Shown here piece by piece: positions 43,771 through 54,555 of a stretch of 64,000 nucleotides of DNA (positions are counted from its first letter, which is position 1; the number at the start of each line of letters is the position of its first letter). The notes beneath the pieces were generated by a model. It did no database searches. It was not told the origin of the DNA and saw nothing but the letters and a program-made list of their open reading frames with translations. Position numbers and translations under genes: made by a program. The DNA is from Dactylorhiza incarnata (lineage: Eukaryota > Streptophyta > Magnoliopsida > Asparagales > Orchidaceae), in assembly GCA_033032865.1 (NCBI GenBank), contig JAWHQI010000262.1, positions 2,294,001-2,358,000 of the forward strand, written 5' to 3'.

Positions 43771-44216
43771 TAAGGATGAATGGAAGAGGAAATGTAGGAG
43801 AAAATGGAGGAGGGAAGAGAGATCGCGCACAGGAGATGAGAGGGATTTCGCGAATCGCACGCTGGTGCGGATTAGGGCTGCTTGCGTTCTGACAGGAAGG
43901 AGCGCAGGTTTTATAAAATTAAACATCGCACGATCATGCGATTTAGCCGCGCACGATCGTTCCAATCGTGCGTTTGCAGAACTCAGCCCCCAACTACACG
44001 ATTTTTCAATATGAACAAAATGAGGGGAAACAATGCGCGCTCCAAGATGTACGAGACGAACAAAGACACAACTTACAAACAAGAGAGAAAGTTTTCTTAA
44101 TTCAAATACGAATAATACTAATTAATTTGAAAAAATTAAATTAAATTACTTCTACGCCTAGATAACTACTGGGTTTTGTGTCCTCCCACCACGACTTATT
44201 TAACAGCTTGCATGAG

Positions 44217-45319
44217 TCAACTGATCGGCCTGTGAAAAGTGAAGTGCACAGGAATTTGTTCTTTTATGTGATTCGGTAACCGGTGCCTATCTGGTGATAG
44301 GACAGTTAGCCCCATCCCTGAATATAGATACCTGCTCCGGATGTCTAGCAGGGGCAGATAAAAGGACATCGAAATCTCAGTGTCTGTCTCAACATGCAAT
44401 TGACCCATTACATCATCGGCTTGCACAGCAGGACCGTCAACCTCCTGGATCAGATCAAATGCAGAATCCTGCATTGAGGAAGACACGAGAATGGGGTTAA
44501 GGAATAAATCAGAAGAATGACGTAAAAGGTTATCATCTTTGGAAGCGATCCTGGTATCACTCACAAGTGGGTGCGACAAAGAATGACTGATTTCCTCATT
44601 GAAGATTTCAATAGGCTCAACGGCGCATGCAATGACCTCCTCTACAATTTGGACTTCCCCGCACTGGACCGAAGCGGTTGCTTCAGCACAATCAAGGTTG
44701 TCCTACTCCATGAGAGTGGGCATAACGTTGCACAGATCTGCAGCATCCTGCAAAGTGACCTCAATAAAAATATCAGCAGCAGATGTAATTTCGGGTGTGG
44801 CTGTAGAGGATGTGCTTCTTACGAGTTCGGGTTCACTCTCCACGCAAGGGCACAAATCCACGCAAAGTGGTACATGACCCGAAGAGGTATGGGGGTCCCA
44901 TCAGAAATGGAGTCATGAGGGACACTGACGGACGTGTTGGTTCCATACCCTTCAAAAAGTGAAAGTGGAAGTGACACGTAATCAGAGGAAGGAGTTGTGC
45001 CCGCAGAAGTTGAAGATGGGACGATCCGGATATCCGGCTCATCATCATCCGCCAATTCGCGAAGATAAGCAGAACAGTCCTTCAAGGCGTGCTCTCTACT
45101 TTTGCAAAATAGGCACTGCTTTGCCGGCTTTCCCGGCAAAGCCGGCACCAAAGGTGCGGCAGCCGCAAAAAGGTGCGATAACGAAGGTGCAGCAGAATAG
45201 CCAAAAGATTTATGAGCTCTGTACGGTTTCTGAACAACACCATATTTTTTGGGACACCTATCACTAGCGTGGGATGTGTCCCCACACCAACGACATCGGA
45301 TGTTCAAATGTGCCCACAT
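44217..45319 (-). pseudogene. Family B zinc-knuckle protein, left unit, 1-bp frameshift
   Basis: Starts at ATG 45319 (MWAHLNIRC), right after the PBS. Two CCHC zinc knuckles, CRWCGDTSHASDRC (residues 9-22) and CLFCKSREHALKDC (about 69-82), suggest nucleic-acid binding. An Ala/Pro linker separates them. After about residue 140 the frame breaks, because a G run at 44891-44895 has five G where the right unit has six (51251-51256). The remaining sequence continues in the next frame and ends at 44217 with RSRYLYSGMGLTVLSPDRHR and FHRPIS, the block shared with family A. Where the right unit has an early TGA (51090-51092) this copy keeps a Cys codon. The gene order matches family A. Confidence 0.8.
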
Positions 45320-45406
45320 GATATAGAAGAAGAAGATAACATGATGAAGAAAACACAATACCTTAAAGCGAATTTCCAATTAAAAACAAATCACACATGC
45401 TTGCAG

Positions 45407-45424
45407 TCCCCGGCAACGACGCCA
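45407..45424 (-). other. Family B primer-binding site, left unit
   Basis: TGGCGTCGTTGCCGGGGA on minus; one mismatch (C to T) from the tRNA-Asp-type PBS. Six bases from the middle LTR. Confidence 0.88.
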
Positions 45425-45430
45425 AAAACT

Positions 45431-46918
45431 TGATGCGCTATTTCGGCACTGCTAATTATCAGGCATGAAATGCGATACGACGGCAGTGCACCAGTCATTT
45501 CCAAGTAATAAAATAGGGAGGAACTCCCTGAATATCGATCTCTCAAGGACCGCAAGTTGGGTAGTACGATTTTCTCTCGCAAGAAATCAGTTCAAAGGAT
45601 ATAATAGTAATGACATGGGTTTTGATTTGGTTTCCTATGCTATTGCAAAATGAAGAAAGATGCGGGTCTAAACTCCGCTTCGCACGGCGAGATGGGTGCA
45701 ACGGTCGCGATGCCGTGCTTCGGAAGGCGTGTGGGCGGAATATCACTATGACGGTTGAGGGTCGCACACACCTCTTCTCAAAACATCACCGCTAGCTTTT
45801 GCTAGCGGCTTCAACCACAACGTAACACGGGAAATAGCAAGAAACAAAGGGACTATTCATGCCACCACAATAACATTGCATATGAAAACAAGCAGTAATC
45901 CATAAGATCTACTTAACACGCATTCATAAAGCAACTGCAAACGAATTCAAGCAACAAAGGTTAGAGAGGACCACAACGAAGAAATCACGTCTTGGGTTCA
46001 CGGCCGGAATGAGAGGTTGTCGGGCTCTCTCCGGACTCGGCCCTCAGATGGTGAGCTTGGCTCGAAGGAGGCTGTCACCGCTCCTACGATCTTCAGCGCT
46101 TCCTTGGTCTCCTTGGCGAGGAATGCTTGACCTAATGGTGGATGAAGCTTCCTAGTGCTCCTCGATGGAAGGATGGAGGTAGAAAGTCACCGGAAATGGC
46201 CTTGATGGTCGAGGAGATGAAGGAGAAGCCTTCACCCCTCAAGAGCAGCGGGAAGGAAGAGTTTTCCCGCCCTCAGAATCGCTCCAGCTCGTGCCCTGGT
46301 CGTCCTGGTCGTCCCCCTTCTTGTCCTCTCTCTGCCTTGATCGTGCGCAGACCGTGCGATATTAACGGAAGAAATAAGGCTTAGAGAAGTCGCTGCGCCG
46401 CCCGTGCGATTTGTTCACGCACGACCAACGCCGCCCGTGCGTTAAGACGCACGGGTAAACTCTGATGCTCTGAAATCAGCAAGACACAGGTCGACCGTGC
46501 GTTTTATTCACGCACGGGCGAATCCGCCCGTGCGTCAAAATGCACGAGTAAACTCCGATGCTCCATTTTCTGCCCCAGACACAAACGCTCGACTGCACAG
46601 ACCGTGCGTGAACAAAATGCACGACCGTGCGATATGCACAGAAATTACTTATGGGAAAACGGGGCAATCAGGTCACCTGCAAACAAGATATACTAGCTGG
46701 GAATACACATCCAGCACAGAAATACATAAAAGAAGGGAAGGGGAGCACAATGTGCTTACCCCCAACAACAAGGAATGCAATTGCACACCAAAACGGGCTT
46801 AAAAGTGCACCTAGCATGGAATAGTACATATGAATGGAAATGTGCCTAAAATGTGGTGCAAACACTAGAATAACAGCCCAAATGAGTCCAAGAATATATA
46901 TATAAATGGGACTCATCA
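45431..46918 (-). repeat. Family B middle LTR (TATA region deleted)
   Basis: 1488 bp, TGATG...CATCA. Compared with the right LTR it lacks 59 bp (right-LTR 52704-52762), at 46341, flanked by TGAT in both. The lost segment contains the only clear TATA box. It retains hairpin repeats of GCACGGGCG / CGCCCGTGC type (46341-46640). Confidence 0.9.
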
Positions 46919-48842
46919 CACCCCCAGACTTAACCATTTGCACGTCTCGGGCAAACTACTCAGCTCTCATGTCGGAACAATTGAGTGTTAGCATGAGTTT
47001 GAGCGGTAGAGAATTATGCGAAGTCGCATGCTCTCGTGCGTAGAAATATATTAGAGTAGAATTAAACTCAAGGTTGTATCTAATTATTTCTAAAACAGTA
47101 GTTTGGAATTTACTTTACTTGGATGGTGAATCCAGGTGAATCTTTTGGTTGCGCAAAAAGGGAAAATAGTGTGACTAATGAGTAGAGTATTACTTGAATC
47201 GAAGCTAGGGACAATCTCCTAAGAAATCCATCAAAGTCGGTGTCCATAGGCTTGCACGTCCGCACTCTCACTACTGCATGAGACAACTCGTATCTAAAAT
47301 CAATAGGGCTTATAGGCAATTGTTAGGCTTAGGTTGAGTATAGGCTAGGTAAGTAGAAGGACGATGGGAATCGCACATAACACAACCGTCGCACTCAAGA
47401 GAATGACAATCACCAATATAACATTTTCAGTACTTACACGACACCCCCGGACTTCAACTGAACACAAAGTGCGTGTTGAGCAAGAAATAAATAAAATTTT
47501 TGCCGAGAGAAAATTATTATTGCATAACTCTTTTATTTTTTTTATTTTTTTTCTTTTCTTTGTTTTCTTTTCTTTTCTCTTTTCGGCAAAAGCACATTCT
47601 TACACACAATAAAACAGCTCGTTTAGCTACATTAAAGCAGCCATACATACATAGATGACACCAAATACGATCGAGACAGAAATGTCTTTCAGCTCAGCGG
47701 TTGGTGCGAACATAGGTTCGGCTGTATGGCCATGGTTACATTAAATAGTGGAGCTAAACAAAGAGGAGAGGTAGGCTCAAGTGGGCTTGCAATGGTGATT
47801 ACGTAGGTTAGGATTTCAAAAGCACTAACGGATCAAGAGATGGCCTATATCACATTTCATGATGAGTATTTCAACACAATTGTGTCGAGAGTCGCCTAGT
47901 GCAAGTTCTAGCCACCGAGAAAGGTTGTCCTTCCTTTCGACCCTAGTAAAAAGCTACTATTAGTCTGCTACACTCGACCTATTGCTACCGTTGGATTCAC
48001 CGGATTCACCACTATAGTAAAATAAATTTCATCTACTATAACAGAAATAAGTACATTACAACTCTGAATTTTATTCTACTCTAATCGAATTTCTAGGCGT
48101 GACGGGAGCACTTGACTAGAGCACTACTCGAGTCAACATTATTCTCCACTCCTCACTCACATGCTAATAATTCAATTCTTACGAGCGGGAAAACCTCGCA
48201 GCGATACCCAATAAGCACGCGTGATCAAGTGCGCGTGAACTAGGTGCACATGTATGCAACAAAATAAAAATCCTAACTCAGCACATTCTAGCATATCATG
48301 CAACGTGTGTGCACTTGCACAGCTCGCTCTCTCCCCCAGAATAAACGATTCAAACATAAATAGGAGAGGGGTAGAGTTGACCTATGCTCACAAAGGAGCA
48401 TGCCAGAAGTGCGGTAATCCCAATTTCTCTAAAAATAAATCTCCTTCCATGTGAGAGCAAAGCTTCACCTACAATGTTAGCAAAACTGAAATAACAATAC
48501 GCAAAAAGGATTAAAAAGATAGACGGAATCGGGTGGTTCCCCATGGGTTGTCTCCCAAGAAGCCCTTTTGTTTAACGTCCTTTGAGGTGGACCAAATACC
48601 TGTATTAATCATTGTTTAAGCAGCAGAGAATCTAAAGAAAAGTTTCACAGACAGATAAAATAAAACTGCACAGCAAAGAGGCATGAAATAACAAAAAGAC
48701 AAGATGTCCCAAATCACACCCTAGGGGCGATGCCCTAGCTGAAAAAAAAAGTCAGGAAACAAACAAAGCACAACACAAACTAGTTTAACAAAAACAAAGC
48801 TAACTAAGGAGGCACATCATCAGGAAAGCTGCAATGAAATGA
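46919..48842 (-). other. Family B right unit, polypurine tract and 3' untranslated region
   Basis: AAGTCTGGGGGTG on minus at 46919-46931 is the polypurine tract, as in family A. The region holds no credible gene. The Athila post-pol motif is at 48544-48579. A T-rich run at 47513-47575 marks where homology with the left unit begins. Short blocks (GGCCTATATCACATTTC at 47842) are shared with family A. Confidence 0.75.
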
Positions 48843-50099
48843 TCACGACCGCGATTCCGAAGCCGAATGCGAAGGAGGAGGAGGAGTAGGAGTACGCTGC
48901 CGCCTCGATCCAAAAACAGAAGCTCGGGCAGGGACAACCGGAGGCACGACTCCCAGATGCGCACCAATCCGCGACGAAAGCTCGTACTGCATGGCCATAG
49001 TATCTTCAATGCTTAAGAACCTCTCGTAAAACACCGGATAGTGCTACTCTATGTTGGGCCGCGGGGCTTGCCATTGAGCATCCGGGTATGCAGAGGGCTG
49101 CTCACTCGTCCCTGCAGTAGTACTAGTTCCGGCAGTGCCAGTATGATCACGTCGCTCCTCACGTTCAGGTCCGGCTCCGCACAGTTCGAAACGCCAATTG
49201 TGGCCTACCTTCACTCTCTTGACAAGTTTAAAGGCTGTCATCATGGCAACTGTGATGTTGGAACCCTCGGAGATCTGTGTCATAGGGGGAAGTGTATCCC
49301 AAATCCCAAGCCCTTTGGCAATCCTGGTGATATACTGTGAACCTCCGATCGCCTTCAGAGGGAGGTACGTGGCTTGCCGAAGAAGGTACTGGGCAAGAAC
49401 TAGCCCAAGATGGAGAGGTAATCCTTACTGCATACTATAAAGGTAGAGAAGGTCCTGCCATCCTGCAACATTTTGACTCATGGAGCGGGCATTGATGCTG
49501 TGCCCGATCAAATGCTGAACATAGCGAAGCTCGGGAGAGAGAATGTGGGACGATTTCGCGGCACGAGCCTCATACGATTGTTCTCGTCCCGTGATGGACT
49601 GCCAAAACTCGCTAGGAGATACCCCATCCGAGAACTCAGTCGGACGGCTAATAATATCCGTCTGGAGGAGTTCATCTTTGGTGTAAATCCCAGCGTAAAC
49701 CGCCAGTTGGCCTGCACCCATGGTATAGTAGCGGCCCTTCATTCGGAATGAAACCGACGTAGTCTCTCCAGTTTCCTCATCGAGGTAGTCAATGATGCGG
49801 AAAGTGGAAAGGAACTCGAGCATGAGTTCACGGTATCCCGGCTCCGTTATGGAGAAGAGGTTCCCCCATGAACCCACCTGGAGCAGCCTATTCACTGCCG
49901 CCACTAAACCAATCATTTGGAGTTCCAGAGTAGAGACGACGCGATGATCAAGAAAACTCTTATGGCGCAGCAGGTTGTACCTTTCCAAGAACTCCGGCCT
50001 CCCAAACTGCAGCATTGCTTCGAGACCAGGTTCGTCAACACTTGAAGTCGAAGCTCCTCCTTTGCGACGAAAGATGCTCACGGCCTTTTTGAGTCCCAT
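48843..50099 (-). pseudogene. Athila ORF1-like protein, right unit, two stops
   Basis: Exactly colinear with the open left copy: 419 codons from ATG 50099, with no indels. Two stops break it: TAA at 49425-49427 (left copy has CAA in MQQGV) and TAG at 49044-49046 (left has CAG). Both are C-to-T changes on the coding strand. Residues before the first stop (224) keep LEAMLQFGRPEFLERYN and YRELMLEFLSTF. Because only substitutions separate the copies, the split from the left unit is not ancient. A protein of 224 residues could still be made, but the conserved part after the YSMQ stretch would be lost. Confidence 0.85.
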
Positions 50100-50576
50100 G
50101 GAGCTCCACTTACAAGCTAAGGAAGGGGGGTAAGGATGAATGGAAGAGGAAACGTAGGAGAAAATGGAGGAGGGAAGATAGATCGCGCACAGGAGAGGAG
50201 AGGGATTTCACGAATCGCACGCTGGTGCGGATTAGGGCTGCGTGCGTTCTGACGGGAAGGAGCGCAGGTTTAATAAAATTAAACATCGCACGATCGTGCG
50301 ATTTAGCCACGCACGATCGTTCCAATCGTGCGTTTGCAGAACTCAGCCCCCAACTACACGATTTTTCAATATGAACAAAATGAGGGGAAACAATGCGCGC
50401 TCCAAGATGTACGAGACGAACAAAGACACAACTTACAAACAAGAGAGAAAGTTTTCTTAATTCAAATACGAATAATACTAATTAATTTGATAAAATTAAA
50501 TTAAGTTACTTCTACGCCTAGATAACTACTGGGTTTTGTGTCCTCCCAGCATGACTTATTTAACATCTTGCACGAG

Positions 50577-51680
50577 TCAACTGACCAGCCTGTGAAAAGT
50601 GAAGTGCACAGGAATTTGTTCTTTTATGTGATTCGGTAACCGGTGCCTATGTTGTGATAGGACAGTTACCCCCATCCCTGAATATAGATACCTACTCCGG
50701 ATGTCTAGCAGGGGCAGATAAAAGGACATCGAAATCTCAGTGTCTGTCTCAACATGCAATTGACCCATTACATCATCGGCTTGCACAGCAGGACCGTCAA
50801 CCTCCTGGATCAGATCAAATGCAGAATCCTGCATTGAGGAAGACACGAGAATGGAGTTAAGGAATAAATCAGAAGAATGACGTAAAAGGTTATCATCTTT
50901 GGAAGCGATCCCGGTATCACTCCCAAGTGGGTGCGACAAAGAAAGACAGATTTCTTCATTGAAGATTTCAATAGGCTCAACGGCGCATGCAATGACCTCC
51001 TCTACAATTTGGACTTCCCTGCACTGGACCGAAGCGGTTGCTTCAGCAAAATTAAGGCTGTCCTCCTCCATGAGAGTGGGCATAACGTTTCACAGATCTG
51101 CAGCATCCTGCAAAGTGACCTCAATAAAAATATCAGCAGCAGATGTAATTTCGGGTGTGGCTGGAGAGGACGTGCTTCTTACGAGTTCGGGTTCACTCTC
51201 CACGCAAGGGTACAAATCCACGCAAAGTGGTACATGACCCGAAGAGGTATGGGGGGTCGCATCAGAAACGGAGTCATGAGGGACACTGACGGACGTGTTG
51301 GTTCCATACCCTTCAAAAAGTGAAGGTGGAAGTGACACGTAATCAGAGGAAGGAGCTGTGCCCGCATAAGTTGAAGATGGGACGATCCGGATATACGGCT
51401 CATCATCATCCGCCAATTCGCGAAGATAAGCAGCACAGTCCTTCAAGGCATGCTCTCTACTTTTGCAAAATAGGCACTGCTTTGCCGGCTTTTCCGGCAA
51501 AGCCGGCACCAAAGGTGCGGCAGCCGCAAAAAGGTGCGATAACGAAGGTGCAGCAGAATAGACAAAAGATTTATGAGCTCCGTACGGTTTCTGAACAACA
51601 CCATATTTTTTGGGACACCTATCACTAGCGTGGGATGTGTCCCCACACCAACGACATCGGATGTTCAAATGTGCCCACAT
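50577..51680 (-). pseudogene. Family B zinc-knuckle protein, right unit, one in-frame stop
   Basis: A 368-codon frame from ATG 51680 with a TGA at 51090-51092. The first 196 residues include both CCHC knuckles (CRWCGDTSHASDRC and CLFCKSREHALKDC), then an acidic, Ser/Thr-rich stretch (ELADDDEP, FEGYGTNTSVSV). After the stop the same frame continues to the FHRLVS end (FHRPIS in the left unit and in family A). The left copy reads Cys at the stop position, so the stop is a lesion in this copy. The family A protein has only one knuckle and a longer acidic middle, so the two are related mainly through the knuckle and the C-terminal block. The gene lies next to the PBS. Confidence 0.85.
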
Positions 51681-51768
51681 GATATAGAAGAAGAAGATAA
51701 CATGCTGAAGAAAAACACAATACCCTAAAGCGAATTTCCAATTAAAAACAAATCACACACGCTTGCAG

Positions 51769-51786
51769 TCCCCGACAACGGCGCCA
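51769..51786 (-). other. Family B primer-binding site, right unit
   Basis: TGGCGCCGTTGTCGGGGA on minus, one mismatch from the tRNA-Asp-type PBS, at a different position from the left unit. Six bases from the right LTR. Confidence 0.9.
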
Positions 51787-52710
51787 AAAACTTGATGCGC
51801 TATTTTAGCACTGTTAATTAGCAGGCACGAAATGCGATGCGACGGCAGTGCACCGGTCATTGTCAAGTAAAAAAATAGGGAGGAACTCCCCGAATATCGA
51901 TCTCTCAAGGACCGCAAGTTGGGTAGTACGATTTGCTCTCGCAGGAAATCAGTTCAAAGGATAAAATAGTAACGGCGGGGGTTTTGATTTGGTTTCCTAT
52001 GCTATTGCAAAATGAAGAAAGATCCGGGTCTAAACTCCGCTTCACACGGCGAGATGGGTGCAACGGCCGCGATGCCGTGCTTCGGAAGGCGTGTGGGCAG
52101 AATATCACTATGACGGTTGAGGGTCGCACACACCTCTTCTCAAAACATCACCGCTAGCTTTTGCTAACGGCTTCAACCACATCGTAACACAGGAAATAGC
52201 AAGAAACAAAGGGGTTATTCATGCCAGCACAATAACATTGCATAAGAAAACAAGCAGTAATCCATAAGATCTACTTAACACTCATTCATAAAGCAACTGC
52301 AAACGAGTTCAAGCAACAAAGGTTAGAAAGGACCACAACGAAGAAATCACATCTTGGGTTCACGGCCGGAATGAGAGGTTCTCGGACTCTCTCCGGACAC
52401 GGCCCTCAGATGGTGAGCTTGGCTCGAAGGAGGCTGTCACCGCTCCTACGATCTTCAGCGCTTCCTTGGTCTCCTTGGTGAGGAATTCTTGACCTAATGG
52501 TGGATGAAGCTTCCTAGTGCTCCTCGATGGAAGGATGGAGGTGGAAAGTCACCGGAAATGGCCTTGATGGTGGAGGAGATGAAAGAGAAGCCTTCACCAC
52601 TCAAGAGCAGCGGGAAGGAAGAGTTTTCCCGCCCTCAGAATCGCTTCAGCTCGTGCCCTGGTCGTCCTGGTCGTCCCCCTTCTCGTCCTCTCTCTGCCTT
52701 GATTCCTGCA

Positions 52711-52721
52711 ACTTTTATAGG
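52711..52721 (-). promoter_or_regulatory. TATA box of family B right LTR
   Basis: CCTATAAAAGT on minus, the best core-promoter match. Missing from the middle LTR through a 59-bp deletion, so the left unit probably lacks a normal promoter. Confidence 0.6.
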
Positions 52722-52740
52722 AAACAGGCTGAAAATTGGT

Positions 52741-53060
52741 CACGCACGGTCGAACGCATGATCGTGCGCAGACCGTGCGATATTAACGGAAGAAATAAGG
52801 CTTGGAGAAGACGTTGCGCCGCCCGTGCAATTTATTCATGCACGACCAACGCCACCCATGCGTTAAGACGCACGGGTAAACTCCGATGCTCTGAAATTAG
52901 CAAGACACATGTCGACCGTGCGTTTTGTTCACGCACGGGCGAATCCGCCCGTGCGTCAAAACGCACGAGTAAACTTTGATGCTCCGTTTTCTGCCCCAGA
53001 CACAAACGCATGACCGCACAGACCGTGCGTGAACAAAATGCACGACCGTGCGATATGCAC
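52741..53060. repeat. Hairpin repeats in family B right LTR
   Basis: GCACGGGCG and CGCCCGTGC arms around GAATC or similar, with repeated GACCGTGCG units. Like family A the arms are built on a GTGCG/CGCAC core, but the unit sequence differs. The middle LTR has the same array at 46341-46640. Confidence 0.8.
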
Positions 53061-53341
53061 AGAAATTACTTATGGGAAAATAGGGCAATCAGGTTACCTG
53101 CAAACAAGATATACTAGCTGGGAATACACATCCAGCACAGAAATACATAAAAGAAGGGAAGGGGAACACAATGTGCTTACCCCCAACAACAAGGAATGCA
53201 ATTGCACACCGAAACGGGCTTAAAAGTGCACCTAGCATGGAATAGTACATATGAATGGAAATGTGCCTAAAATGTGGTGCAAACACTAGAATAACAGCCC
53301 AAATGAGTCCAAGAATATATATATATAAATGGGACTCATCA

Positions 53342-54541
53342 AGCGCCCTCTTCGGCGGGCAATCATTCATAACTTGCGCGGGCTCTCGATGAGAATAGCA
53401 CAAGCACATCCAGAATGAATTCGCCGATTACAAAAAAAGCAGAAATAGTGAATGCACGGTATGAGGAAGAAGTCACAGAGAATCTAAAAATCATCCATTA
53501 AATAAAATGTTATATAAGATGACAAAACTACAAATAATAATGGCACGACCACCTGCATGGGTGACCAATTTTGAATAAGGGGTGCGTACCTTCAGCGTTG
53601 TGACCTTTGTCTCTATTGATGCCGAAAATTGCACCTCCACAATCAACGCTAAGGAAGCGAAGGAAAAGAGGAGGCTGCGAGTTGCTGGTTACTATGGACT
53701 TAGATAATTCAAACCACTTAGACCGCTGACAACGGTCGAGACCAGACTTTGCCCGTCACGACGAATGCCACTCTTGTGACGGGCTTTCCCTTCATTTAAG
53801 AAAAGAGGTTACAGCGAGTTATAGGGCAAAGTGAGAGAGAAACTGGCCGGGTAACAAGTCGCAAAACACTGAACTCGTGATCGCAGCTCTTACAAGCGAG
53901 CTCCTGGATTTGAGTGTCCGTGTCTTAGGAAAGTTCCCCCCACCCCCTATTTATACGCTCGGGGGTCTGCCCAAACGGGAATGGCTAAAATAACTGCCTG
54001 CCCGGATACAGGAGAATCGGGCAGGAGGTGACGGGTTACGTAAGAGAAGATAAAAGAGAAGCCGCGCGGCCTGGCGACTTGAACTCTGATCTATTCTGAG
54101 CTTGAGTTGGGGTGAATCTTGGATTGGATAGAGAGGCAACCCGAGCGGTCTGTGATCTGAAACTGCGAGCTTGCCTTCTAGACTTGAGCCCTGATAGCCT
54201 TCAATTCTTGATGGCGGCCTGGGCTTGGTTGACCGCCCAGTTCATTGTTGGAGGACCGGGTGATTTGCACGCAAGCATCCACGGATAGTGCTAGGCGGCT
54301 AAACCTTGCAAGCCGCCCGGTCTAAGAGGTTCATTGTATTGATAGCATTCTTCTGGATAAACATGATCCCCGCACATTTTCAAATTCCAGAGAAATTTCG
54401 AAAATGTCAATTCTAGCCGGAGACCGCGCCTGATCTGCTCTGGAAGCTATAAAAAACTCTGAAAGCTCTTCATTCTTCATAACGTTATCGCAATCACGGG
54501 GCATTATTCATCATTAGCAGTTAAACTTTTTCGAGCCATCA
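53342..54541 (-). repeat. Probable Tat 3' LTR remnant
   Basis: On minus a TATA box, TATAAATA, lies at 53948-53955. The minus-strand start is proposed at 54541: GGATTAGAGGGC (polypurine-like) followed by TGATGGCTCG. The other end is cut by family B. No gene is seen here. Confidence 0.55.
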
Positions 54542-54555
54542 GCCCTCTAATCCAA

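Larger units (their letters stand above)
41199..53341 (-). mobile_element. Family B: tandem non-autonomous Athila-type element (two internals, two LTRs kept)
   Basis: Reading on +: left internal region (41199-45430), middle LTR (45431-46918), right internal region (46919-51792), right LTR (51793-53341). The middle LTR has a PBS on its left and a polypurine tract on its right. It therefore serves as 5' LTR of the left unit and 3' LTR of the right unit. This arises by unequal recombination between LTRs of one family. The left unit lacks its 3' LTR and the last 657 bp before it: homology to the right unit begins at 41199 (matching 47576) in a pyrimidine run. No target repeat can be checked. Both units encode a zinc-knuckle protein and an Athila ORF1-like protein, and no pol. 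Confidence 0.88.
51793..53341 (-). repeat. Family B right (5') LTR
   Basis: 1549 bp, TGATG...CATCA. Retains the TATA box (52711-52721) and hairpin repeats at about 52741-53060. Followed by AGCGC at 53342, which would be the target repeat; its partner at the left end is lost. Confidence 0.9.

Noticed and set aside
43595..44014. 139-codon + strand ORF opposite family B ORF1
   Set aside because: Shadow of the minus-strand gene and the G run; not kept in the right unit.
43720..44082. N-terminal extension of the left ORF1 to 539 residues
   Set aside because: The extra 121 residues run through a G homopolymer read as prolines and the right unit starts at the internal ATG, so I use 43719.
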